Part shown: positions 10,220-19,980 of the stretch, piece by piece | Numbering within the stretch: the stretch's first letter is position 1 | Layout: every line of letters starts with the position of its first letter | NCBI GenBank assembly: GCA_001931905.2 | Contig: MSJI02000529.1 | Location: forward strand, 29,169-93,168 | Origin: Cladosporium sp. IMV 00045 | Taxonomy: Eukaryota; Ascomycota; Dothideomycetes; Cladosporiales; Cladosporiaceae | DNA length: 64,000 nt | Direction: 5' to 3' | Program-made: the position numbers and the translations under genes | The notes under the pieces: generated by a model | What the model was told of the DNA's origin: nothing | Seen by the model: only the letters and a program-made list of their open reading frames with translations | The model's database searches: none

Positions 10220-11354
10220 ATGACATCTTGGATCCCAGGCTTTGGAGGAGGCAGCTCTGGCGTTAGCTGGGAGCAGAAGCAGGCGGACGAGGCAAAGGCC
10301 TGGCACGAAAGCCATTTGGGAACGGGAGATGAATATTTTACGCATTCTCGCTCTGCCGTTGAGGATAAAGGTAGCTTCAAGATCACAGAAGTGCGTGAGC
10401 GCCCCAAGGAAGCCGACAGAGGAGGTGCTCGGCTGGTCAAGATCCCGAAAGGGAAGTATGATGAACCACCTCAGGTAATACGCTGCAGACAACCTCCTTG
10501 CACTGGATGACCGCTGAGATGAAGTATGACAGGTAGCCAAAGGTCTCAAGTCCTGCGACCTGTCGCATACAGCCAAAGACCATTTCCAGAAACAAGCGAT
10601 CGATCTCGAGCTGCACGTCTTCGCGGATACCCCCACCGTTTTGTCGCCTTTAATCCAGGCATGGAGGTCCGACGAGAAAACCAAGATGATATACGATGCC
10701 GAGATGCAATGGATCGAAGCCAAGCAAGGCGCGAAAGACTGCTTGTTCCTCAGTACAGCCTTCGATCTAGCCAACGGAGAGACGGAGAAACAGGTGGATT
10801 TCCCTCAAGCTTTCCCCAAAGGCACCGACGTTGAGGTTGTAGGCTGGGTACAAAGCTTCAGATTCGGCACGGAGAAGGGTGAGGACTATGTTTGCGATTT
10901 CTGGCCGAAGAAAGTCAACAACAAGGGTTTCGTCGCGCATGCTGAGTGTGGTGGGAATACCGAGAGGTTGACAGTCACTTGGGTCGTGATGAAGAAGGGG
11001 AAGCAGAATGTCGCTACTGGAAATTTCAGCACGAGCAATGAGGGCGATAAGGAGGGAAGTGGCTTCCAGGAAGCGAGCGGGAGCGTGAATTTCGAGGAAG
11101 GTGCTTTCGACAAGGCCCCTACAGTGCTCGTGGCTCTCAGTCAGTTCGACTTGGAGGGTGGCAAGGATTTGAGAGTTGGTGTCGAAGTCGAGGATGTGTC
11201 GGAAGAGGGATTCTCGTGGACTTTACGTGAGTGCTCCTTTGAGGTTGGACTTTCTCGAGTGCCTGTGCTGACAATTTCTATAGGTACTTGGGGTGACGAT
11301 GCTCCGGAGGCGCTTCGTAGTGCAGAAGCCTCGTTCATCGCTCTTGGATACTAA
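10220..11354 (+). CDS. H-type lectin protein with three tandem modules
   Basis: Three exons (10220-10474, 10533-11226, 11284-11354) separated by 58- and 57-nt introns give 339 residues; both joins keep frame and recreate conserved motifs. The C-terminal module is a clear H-type (discoidin/Helix-type) lectin domain: the AFDKAPTVLVALSQFD strand, DLRVGVEVEDV, GFSWTLRTWGDD and a final ASFIAL. The intron in it splits the R of TLRTWG. A middle module (VDFPQAFPKGTDVEVVGW) and a more diverged first one (DEPPQVAKGLKSCD to EMQWIEA) repeat the pattern. H-type lectins bind N-acetylgalactosamine and related sugars. No signal peptide is visible, so it may be cytosolic or non-classically exported. The domain call is good for the third module and tentative for the first. 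Confidence 0.72.
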
Positions 11355-11750
11355 TAATAATGATATGCGCTTTTAAATCGCTCGGTTTGCTGAGTTGTTT
11401 AGTGGCGAGACAATGTAGACGACTGTAATTGATGAGGATTGGTGCGACTTCTCTGCATCAAGAACCGACAGCATCGAACATGAACCGTCAGTTGGTCACA
11501 TGCGAAGCCTCTCATCCACCCAGTACACGGAAAGAGGTGTGAAGTCCTAGCCACGTGCGAGCCAAGTCGCAGACTTCACTTACAAGCGCTGCTGCCTAGA
11601 CCCGCTTTTCTGTTTGCGTCTTTCACCAGTCTAGACTTGTTCTCAACTCGACCAGCTAGCTGGGCAAGCTTCTCTACTTTGACGCTCCACCAACTTCCTA
11701 CTTTAATCTTGTGAAAAACACCCGCCTTCAGCAAATCGCATCGCAACACC
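11355..11750. other. Spacer between lectin and BTB genes
   Basis: About 400 bp between two genes on the same strand. It carries the lectin 3' end and the BTB 5' region, with pyrimidine-rich runs before 11750. No further gene. Confidence 0.4.
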
Positions 11751-12567
11751 ATGGTCGAACCGCCACCGGTTGCGCCTGGTAGATTCCAATCGTGAGTACA
11801 CGACAGTTCTAAAACGCCAGGGTCTCGGGCTAATGTGGTTAGATTCTACAACAATGCGGCTTTCGCCGATGTTGTTATCTCTTGGACTGATTTTTTTTCG
11901 CCCAAGAAATTGAAGCCTGGGTTCACATATCCTCAGCGCATCACCATGAACGCACATCGCATTGTGCTTGGCGCTGGCTCGAGTGCGTTTCGCCGTTACT
12001 TTGAGGTAGCCACTTCACTTTTCCCACCTGAGTTACTTGATGCTCGGGCATAGCATGCTGATCTGTTTCTGTCAGGAACACCCGGATGACAAGGACATCG
12101 ATATCGGCGAGGTTGTTGGTAGCAAAACTTGGATGGGTATGCAGCAGGGGGCGGCCTACGAAATGGTGCTCAAATACCTGTACGGCATGCCCATTTTCAC
12201 CGATGGTGAAGAGATTCAACCAGACTTACTCCTCATGCTACACGACCTTGCAAAGGTATTTGAAATGCCTAGCCTAAGCGAGCACACAATCGTCTTGTTT
12301 GAACGCTCCCTCGAAGCGTGCATTGTCGATCTCAAAACCGGGCTCGTCAAGGACAAGCCGCAAGTCGAGAAGTTCATCCAGCACATCGAGACCCTCAACA
12401 AGGAAGACTTCAAACTCCTCGAAAAAGTTGTCATCAAGGCTTTCTGCAAGCACTACAGCTTGATTTGCAAGCATAAGTACTATCCATATCTCCTCGGCAA
12501 ACATCCGCAACTGCCGAATCTCATGCTGGAGTACATTTCTCGCGAGCGCGACGGCCTTTTACTCTAG
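11751..12567 (+). CDS. BTB/POZ domain protein
   Basis: Three exons, 11751-11791, 11843-12005 and 12076-12567, with introns of 51 and 70 nt, give 231 residues. The start is the ATG of MVEPPPVAPGRFQS. The BTB core is recognisable: FYNNAAFADVVISW (strand 1), then MNAHRIVLGAGSSAFRRYF, where the conserved H-x3-L-x3-S-x2-F pattern lies, then MVLKYLYGMPI (the YLYxG helix). The C-terminal part is helical (BACK-like). Proteins with a stand-alone BTB often act as dimerising adaptors for Cullin-3 ubiquitin ligases; that role here is inference. The intron boundaries restore the frame exactly. Confidence 0.82.
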
Positions 12568-14823
12568 AAACCTGACGAGATCTTTGGCAAAGGGCTTTCA
12601 GGGGAAGTACTTGCACGGAGGATATTGTGACTGCGAAAACCCCAAGAAGGGTAAAGTTCTTTGGACTTTTGATTGTTTCATTCTACTAGAACCAGATTGA
12701 TCAGAAAACAAGCCACGTCAAGAGTCACTTGTTCAGGCATCTCGATCCGAGTTTCACATCTCTTGTGTTTTCTGTACAGCTCACTTGACAAGCACCGCTG
12801 TATGCACCCACTTGTCGTTTGCACTCATGCCACACTCTAGTGCTGTTTTGAACATCATATTGAGCACTTCATTCAACCTCTGAGAACAACATTCACGTTC
12901 GTTTTGAGCTATGTGACCCTCGCGATACCTCCTCTTGTCATCATCAATGACCGGCTTTCAAACATCTTCATGAAGTTCTAATCACAGACGATAGTGTACC
13001 CCCTGCTGTCCATCATTGACCACAAGGATGTATGCCTGCAGATCACTTGGGAACTTCCACTTGCACAAAACACACAGAAACGGCCGAGAGCGATCTTGAG
13101 CAATCAACCCAAAAAGGCGACCGCCAAATTGAACCCTTGTCCACCCTTCCAATCGAACGTCGTCAAGATTTTGTAGACCGGCAACGAGGCTGCTCTTCGG
13201 AGCATGACCGGAAATTACTACAAACATTACAGCGAGAGATCGAGATTTCGTAGACCTTGGTTACAGGGAAAACTGAATCTCTGGAGAACATAAGAGCGGA
13301 TATAAGGTTCTGTGGCCATGTAAGTAACTACATGGCGAGCTGGTGAAATGGCCAATTGCTTTCGAGTTGTTGACAAAAGGCGTGGACCTGAGTGTGCCGT
13401 TTGTCGTTCTGTATCAATGGCATTGAGAACGTTTTCATTCTTCGTTGGGAAAAAAAAAGTCAAAGTAGACAATGCAACAAGACCCTGGTCAGTCGGTCAG
13501 TGGTCAATCTGGGTACTTACCTAGACAGTAGTGCCATGTCGTTCCTATTCCAGACGTCAGCAGAGGCTCATACGCGAAGTCCCTACATGTATCTTCTATC
13601 ATGTAGGTACCTACATTATTCAACGCATCGAGGTAACATGTTCAGAAGTCACTCGCTCGGTTCGGAGTTCAAGGTACATTCACAAGCAGTTTTATCATGT
13701 AGATTCACGTTCAGACGACAATTAAATCTAAAACCCTCATACCAAGACTGACAAATGTTTTTGTCACGGCAGTAAAACAGTGATAGACTCGCACATAGCA
13801 TGAGCATGCTGATTCGGATGCATGAAAGGACGGTGCAGGCTTGCAGAATAGCTTTTAAAGAAAGAGAAAAAGCGAAACCCTAAGAGCGGAAGAGTGCATA
13901 AACTTCCAGCGAGTAGACGCACGACGTGCATCCACGCGCGTTTTAGCGGACGGGGGGTAGTGAGACGCCGACAAAAGCGAATCGAGCACATAATCACGGA
14001 CTCGACGGGACGATTCGCAATGCAAAGTGCAAGCCTCATGTGTGAAGTGTCGGTGGCAGCAAGCAAAGAAGGGCGGTGGCTGGATTTGTGGATGCAGGTA
14101 AGACGGGGATTGGAGGGAAGAGGGCCCAATTGCTGCTGACCACGCAACGTTGTCGGTGGAGAGAGGTGGCAGGGTTTGGGAGGCCTGGAAGAGACTAAGG
14201 CTGGCCTAGGGAGATCGATCATGAATGGAGTGACCGAGGTAGAGATGGATGTTCTTGTAGCATTGGCCACAGGGAGACGTTGCTCTGGAGAGATAGAAGT
14301 GGACGATTCACTAACAACGACGACAATGCGAGGAGGCTGGGATTGGGAGAGAAGCCAGAGCTCTCTCTGGCAGGATACGCCAAAGTGAGCTGATTACCCG
14401 ATTGAGGAAGATGGTACGGGATTTCCGGTTGCTGTGGCGGGAGAGATGGTTTGAGACTAAAGGGAAGCTTCGACCCCCTGTTGACCTCGCCGCCAACACA
14501 ATCCCCAGCCGCCCGCCCCTCTTCTGTTCCCTCCATGCCCCATGCCCAAACAACACATCATCTCCTTCTGACACTCACTCGCCGCCTCTCGTCCCGACTC
14601 GACTCGTAAACCACTAAACTGTAGCTTGCTTTTGCTCGCCTGCAGCCATCTCTCTCTGACCGCCCACTCTCCTCACTCCACCCGCACGTCAGCTCCTGTG
14701 CTGTCGCTGTTAAAAGCCCTCATCACCTTCTGCCTCTAGTCAGGCTTGTTTGCTCTGCAAGTCGCGTTGCTGTCTTGCAGAGTGTTCAGGTCACTGCAAA
14801 GTCGCCAGGCTGGATTTCGACGC
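12568..14823. other. Gene-poor stretch upstream of hex1
   Basis: About 2.2 kb with no open frame that shows a domain, coding bias or splice-consistent structure on either strand. The last few hundred bases before 14823 are pyrimidine-rich and probably contain the hex1 promoter and transcription start. A stretch near 13750-14450 is purine-rich on the plus strand. I found no tRNA or transposon ends. Confidence 0.5.
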
Positions 14824-15073
14824 CAGAGTCCCGTGAGTATTCCCTTGTTCACGCATGTCATATCAACGAACATTGGAAGAGGAAGACGAGGAAGAAGAGG
14901 AACGGCGACCTCGCGACGGCCTGCTTGACTATCAGTCGATCATTGCGACACCGACATTGTCAACCCTAGCAGCAGTCGCGCGCGCGCACAGTCGGCGCAA
15001 TCATACCGCTTTTCCCCAACCAACAACACGAACAACAACATCTTCTAGACCACCAATGCTAACCACACTACAG

Positions 15074-16783
15074 AGTCCCGTTCAGCGTCTTTCCGTCGGC
15101 CTACAAAAACACCGAGCAGACCGAAGAGGTCAAGACTGAAGAGCAAATCACGGTCCAAGGCGCTGGACGGGAAGGTCAACAACCACCAGCTGCTCCCCAA
15201 GAACCCGCCCCTTCCCGTCACGAAGAACGCTTCCGCGAAGACATCCGCATCCCCGAGGACGACCGCCGTCGCCCTGAGCCCGTACGCGTGACCAAGGAAG
15301 AGGACATCCGTGTCTACGAGAACGACCGTCGCGACACCCGTTTCCAGGACCGCCGTGAAGAGCAGCGTTTCGATCCGCGTTTCGACACCGCCAGCCGCTA
15401 CGACAACCGCGTAGACATCGACGTTCGCCGCGAGGAGAAGTAAGTCGTTTCCCAAAATTTCCCATCCCAGTCTATACTATCCTTCTGTTATGCTCTCCCG
15501 GACCACCGTTTGGGCATGGACAAGGGCAATGCACTTCCGCCCGGCCACGTACGCGTCCGAGCGCCCGATGCACACCGCATCATCCGAAAACAACACAGAT
15601 CCACCCCTGAGACGCTTGGCAAACACACTATCACGGCTAGCGGCCGTTTAGTGTGTTGTCCCAAGCAACAGAGCCTCACCTTCTCCCCCAATCCTCCATG
15701 CTTGACCCGCTCTCATTCGGTCCATGTACCTTGCCTGGTACCAAACGTTACACGACTCAATAGTGCTAACGACCTCACCTCAGCTACCGTGAACCCTACC
15801 AACGCTACTCCGACCACCAAATCAACGTCGAGGACCGCTCCTACGACCGCGAGTACCAGAACCGCCAAGACCTCGACAGCCGTATCGACGCAGCTGAAAG
15901 GCAATACCGTGACCGCACCACTCCCTACGCCGAGGAGTACAACAGAGAAACCCGTCAGTGGGAAAGCAAGAGCACCAACCCGCGTCAGTACCCGAATCAA
16001 GGGTACTCCGAGCGTGAGCCCGTCTCCTTCGAGGAAAAGGTTCGCGTGAGCGGCACTACTGTCGACCAGCCTCGTCAGCACAAGCGTGACATGGGATATT
16101 ACGACGAAGACGGCCACTACCACTCCTTCCGCCACGGACTTCACCGCGCCGCGGACAAGATTCTTCACCCCATCCACGGCGGCTCCCACCACGAGCACCA
16201 CCACCAGCAGCCTCCCGTCGAGCGCGTCGAAGAGGACGTCGTCGTCAGTGACCGCGAAGTCACCACCTCCGCTCCCCGCCACGAGGCCGAGTTCCACCGC
16301 CACACCACCGTCCGTCCTTCCCGCGGCAACATGATTCCCAACACCATCACCATCCCCTGCCACCACATCAGGATCGGCGACCTGCTGATCCTGCAGGGCC
16401 GTCCTTGCCAGGTCATCCGCATCACCACCTCGGCTCAGACCGGTCAGCACCGTTACCTCGGTGTTGACCTCTTCACCAAGCAGCTGCACGAGGAGTCTTC
16501 CTTCGTCAGTAACCCCAGCCCGTCCGTTGTTGTCCAGAACATGCTCGGCCCTGTCTTCAAGCAGTACCGTGTCCTCGACATCCGTGACGATGGCCGTGTC
16601 GTAGCCATGACTGAGACCGGTGATGTCAAGCAGGGCCTGCCCGTCCTTGACCAGAGCAGCCTCCTTGGCCGTCTCACCGAGAGCTTCAACAACGGCCGTG
16701 GCTCCGTCCGTGTCCTCGTCATCAACGACGATGGCCGCGAGATGGCCGTCGACTACAAGGTCGTTCACGGCAGCCGCTTGTAG
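15074..16783 (+). CDS. hex1: Woronin body core protein HEX1, with long N-terminal form
   Basis: HEX1 self-assembles into the crystalline core of the Woronin body, the peroxisome-derived organelle that plugs septal pores after wounding. The canonical start is MGYYDEDGHYHSF at 16091, giving 230 residues. The His-rich stretch is followed by the family core TIPCHHIRIGDLLILQGRPC, HRYLGVDLFTKQLHEESSFV and GRGSVRVLVINDDGREMAVD, and the protein ends in the peroxisomal signal SRL. The fold resembles eIF5A. Upstream, the same frame stays open for 224 codons across a GT..AG intron (15440-15783, 344 nt): exon 15074-15439, then 15784 onward. That extension is rich in Arg, Asp and Glu and uses C/G-ending codons like the rest of the gene, so it is probably translated. 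No in-frame ATG opens it, and the first exon is unresolved. Alternative splicing of hex1 is known in Aspergillus oryzae. Confidence 0.95.
15622..15657 (+). other. Strong hairpin inside the long hex1 intron
   Basis: Arms AACACACTA (15622-15630) and TAGTGTGTT (15649-15657) pair perfectly, and a second inner stem ACGGC/GCCGT (15633-15637 with 15643-15647) closes a five-base loop. It sits near the middle of an unusually long 344-nt intron. A splicing role is inference. Confidence 0.6.
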
Positions 16784-17298
16784 ATGTCTCTGTCGTCCTT
16801 GCACGACGAGACGTTGCTACCTCTGACCACGACCGACAATAGATCACGACAATTTCATTCAAAGGGTGCACTACAGGGCGTGGTGCAATTTTTAATGGTT
16901 GAGCTTCACTCGGGGGAATGTACCTTATGTTTGTCTTTGTTCCAAAACCATCATCAGTATGCAATAGGAGGACAGTTGTTAAGAATGTGAGATAGTGGTT
17001 TTTGTGGATAGTTGTTGAGAAAAGAAACTTCGGTGTTTTGTCGATTCATCGTCTTGTCATTACTTGCTCACAGTGTGTTTTCAGTCTCGTTATCATTATC
17101 GTCCGTAATCCGATGCTGGGACTGTGCCCACTTCACCTCGGCGTCAAGACTTCCCCTGGCCCAATCTCGCCTTGAGCCCATTTCAAGAGCACCTTTTTTC
17201 TCCCATGCCACTGCAACCCATCTCTCCCCTCATGAGACAAACAGAGAAGTACGATCTAAAGAATAAAATTGAGAATCCATCCGTAAACCATCAATAAA
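16784..17298. other. Tail-to-tail spacer, hex1/dioxygenase
   Basis: About 500 bp holding the 3' UTRs of two convergent genes. AT-rich tracts near 17255-17300 may be polyadenylation signals. No gene is seen. Confidence 0.4.
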
Positions 17299-19088
17299 TC
17301 AAACCCTCCCCCCCTCCGTCCCCTCACTCCCCCCAAAATCCCCACCGACCCTCCTACCCAGCGCCCTTCTCAGAATCCACTCTTTGGCCGTTTCTACCTT
17401 CTCCTCCCCCTCCTGCCCACCCCCCTTCCCATCACCACCCTTCTCACCCTCCCCCTCTCCCTTCCCCTTCTCACCTCCCTCTTCCTTTTTTTCCGCAACA
17501 GCAGAATCAACAACCCCACTCCCTCCCACCACCCTCATCTCAACCTCATCCTCCGGCCTCGCGAAGTAAACAAGACTCATCCTCTCGCACTTCCCCTGTT
17601 CGCCCGGCGGGCTCACCACGCGGTGCAGGTTGCTGCGCAGAACGGAGGAGGTGAAGCGCACGAGGGCGTCGCCGAGGTTTACGATTAGGTGGTTAGGCAG
17701 GGGGTGGATGTATTGCCATTTTGGTTGCGGTGTTGAGGGTGTGGCAGGGGGCAGGATTTGGAGACCCCCGAGGCGGTTGGAGAGGAGGGTTAGGGTGCCG
17801 AAATCTAGTTGGCGTTAGTTTGTTGGTCTTTGGGTGTGGTACGATTTTGGGGGTCGATGCTGCTGCTGATTGAAGGATTTCACTCACCGGTATGTTCCCC
17901 CAACGCCCTCCTCCCTTCATCTTCCGGCTGCTCTGATGGCGGCGACTTCACCCACCTAACCTGATCCCTACTCCTCTCCCCCAACCGATGCAAACCCTGC
18001 AACGTCCCCTCCGGATAGCCCAAGCGATCATTCAACACTCCCAACAAAAGCGTAACGATCGCATGACACTTCCTCACATAACCCGCCAACAGTCCCCTCG
18101 CCTCCTCGCCTCTCAGACACTCCGGCGCGGGCAACGCCGGCTGCGAAATGCCCAGCACATCGTCCTTGCTGACGTTGTAGAATTCATTCCTGTCCCGCGT
18201 GCCTTGCGCGTCGAGAACGCCGGCGCCGAGCCCTTTGTAGCCGAAATAGGATCCTTGCGCGGCGAAGTCGTATTTCTGTTTTTCGGATGTGGGGAGGGAG
18301 AAGAGGTTTTCCCCCAGAGTGAAGAGGGCGTCGATGTCTCTTTCGAGGGCTGAGCCGGAGATGTCTGAGCTGGGGGAGGTGGCGGCGCGCAGGTCGAGGT
18401 AGAAGAATCCCAATTCCTGGCTGGCGGTGAGGAGTTTGGCTTGTTCGCGCGGGTTGATTTGGAGGAGTTTGAGCAGGCTGATGCGTGTGAGGGGCGCGGT
18501 GGGGATGTCTTTTGGGAATGGGGGGAGGGAGGGGAAGGTTAGGTTTGAGGTGTTTTCTTCTTCTTCTCCTTCTTGTTGATCTCCGTCTTCGTCTTGCCAC
18601 GGGTTGGAGTAGAGTTCTGCTGGAGGTGCGATGGCTGGTTGGCCCAGTTGGGTTTCGTGCGTGTGCTCGTCTCTGATGTGGTGGAGGGCTGGTGCTGGGG
18701 TCGGGAGGGTTTCGATTCCTGAGGGGGCGGCGATGGCGGAGGCGCCGAGTTGGCTTTGGGTGGTGTGTTTGTCGTTGGGGTCTGGGGCGGAAGAGAGTGG
18801 GGGTTGGTTGGATGGTTCGTTGGTGTGATTGAATGGTTTGACGGGATGTTTGGCTGAAGGTTGATCGTTGTCCAAATGGTGTTGCTCAGGAAGTTGATCC
18901 GGATGTGCTGCGAGACCGTTCGGTGGCGCGATGGCTGATGGTCCGACTTGTGATTCGAAGGTGTGATCGTCGCCTAGATGATGCAGAGCCGGTGCAGCAG
19001 GAGGTAGTCCGTCTAGGCCGACGGGGTGTGCTACAGCCGTAGAACCAAGCTGGCTTTCATGGTGGTGTCGTTCTGATGTTTGAGCCAT
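17299..19088 (-). CDS. 2-oxoglutarate/Fe(II) dioxygenase with repeat-bearing N-terminus
   Basis: Two exons (19088-17888 and 17804-17299, intron of 83 nt) give 568 residues. The start is the ATG of MAQTSERHHHE; an upstream GTG in frame is ignored. The C-terminal half is an isopenicillin-N-synthase-like oxygenase: a DIOX_N segment with LLTASQELGFFYLDL, SEKQKYDF and GYKGLGAG, then the iron-binding HTDFGTLTLL (rebuilt exactly by splicing) and the distal SNLHRVVSPPGE. The family uses 2-oxoglutarate and oxygen to hydroxylate or desaturate small metabolites. Residues about 10-158 hold four degenerate copies of a 32-34-residue unit (SQxGxSAIAxPxGL..LP..APALHHL) not usual for the family. The C-terminal tail is rich in Gly, Glu and Lys. 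Substrate unknown. Confidence 0.87.
18614..19061 (-). repeat. Four degenerate 32-34-residue coding repeats
   Basis: In the N-terminus of the dioxygenase, units begin at residues about 10, 42, 107 and 141. Each carries SQLG or a variant, then SAIAxP, and most end in ALHHL plus a D/E pair. A linker rich in Asn and Pro separates the second and third units. Confidence 0.7.
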
Positions 19089-19980
19089 TCTTATAGCTAG
19101 TTCCTGTTTTTCTTGAGGTATGTTCTTTCCAATTTCCAACACGTAAAGTGAGTGTTAAAACAAACGAGAGGGGAGACAGACAAGAAGGGACAGAGAGCTA
19201 GACCCTACGGTTATAAGTACATCTACTCCTACCCGTGTTTATCCCGAGGCACAGGGAACATGTAGCTTCAGAACCGCTCCTTTGTGGTAAGAAGCTTGTC
19301 ATAGGTATCGGCAGAGGGGAGATCTGCTTTCGGCATTGACTTTGTGAGTTGTGGGACTTCTGGACGGAGGGATGCTCTCACGTCGAGCTACAGTAGATGC
19401 CCCGCAACATGAAGCCGTGTTTGAAGATGACGTGGTTTCTTAATAAAAGTGTACTGCGATCAGCAGAATTGATCATTGCATTTTCAGATTCGTATGACGA
19501 AATGAGAGTTCTTGTGATCCTGTTGAGACGTTGAGTTCGCGGAGTAAAAGTTGTAATCGCAAGTCAACATAGTGGACCGCTGGAGAAAGCGGTGGCATCA
19601 ACTGTACGCATCATCAATGCCAAACCAGATCCACATAGGACTTGGGAGCATATGAGGTAACAAAAGGTTCATGCAGGCGTTCTTGGTTTGCCCGTATGCT
19701 TCTAGGATGGCTTTTAAGTGGTAGTGGACTAGCATTTGTCGCAAGCAGTGGCATACCAGTACCTAGGTGGTGTGGATAGCATGTGAGAATTGAGGATGCA
19801 TCATCGCCGAGGCTAGGTCTACTATACACGAGTTATCGACATTGTGACTCGAACAGATTGCGCTGCTTGGACGAGCCTTTCAATTATGCTACGGAATCTG
19901 CATGCTCTATCATCAGACCAGTGCTCTAATGAAGGCGCCTTCACACTTCTGCAGCCTATCAGCTTGTAGCTTGCAGTCCA
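19089..19980. other. Spacer between dynein LIC and dioxygenase genes
   Basis: About 890 bp between two minus-strand genes, so it includes the dioxygenase promoter and the dynein chain 3' UTR. A tRNA-like T-loop at about 19845 was tested and rejected. No gene is seen. Confidence 0.4.

Noticed and set aside
14855..15139. Open frame beginning MSYQRTLEEEDEEEEE before hex1
   Set aside because: It could have been the HEX1 first exon, but it is in a different frame from the extension and has no usable donor to join it.
15713..16804. 363-codon open frame antisense to hex1
   Set aside because: It mirrors the strongly biased hex1 codons in another frame; its protein is Val/Asp-rich with no domain, and hex1 is certain.
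19840..19935. Possible minus-strand tRNA (T-loop-like GTTCGAGTC and A-box-like TAGAGCA)
   Set aside because: The T-stem and anticodon stem do not pair and no acceptor stem could be formed.
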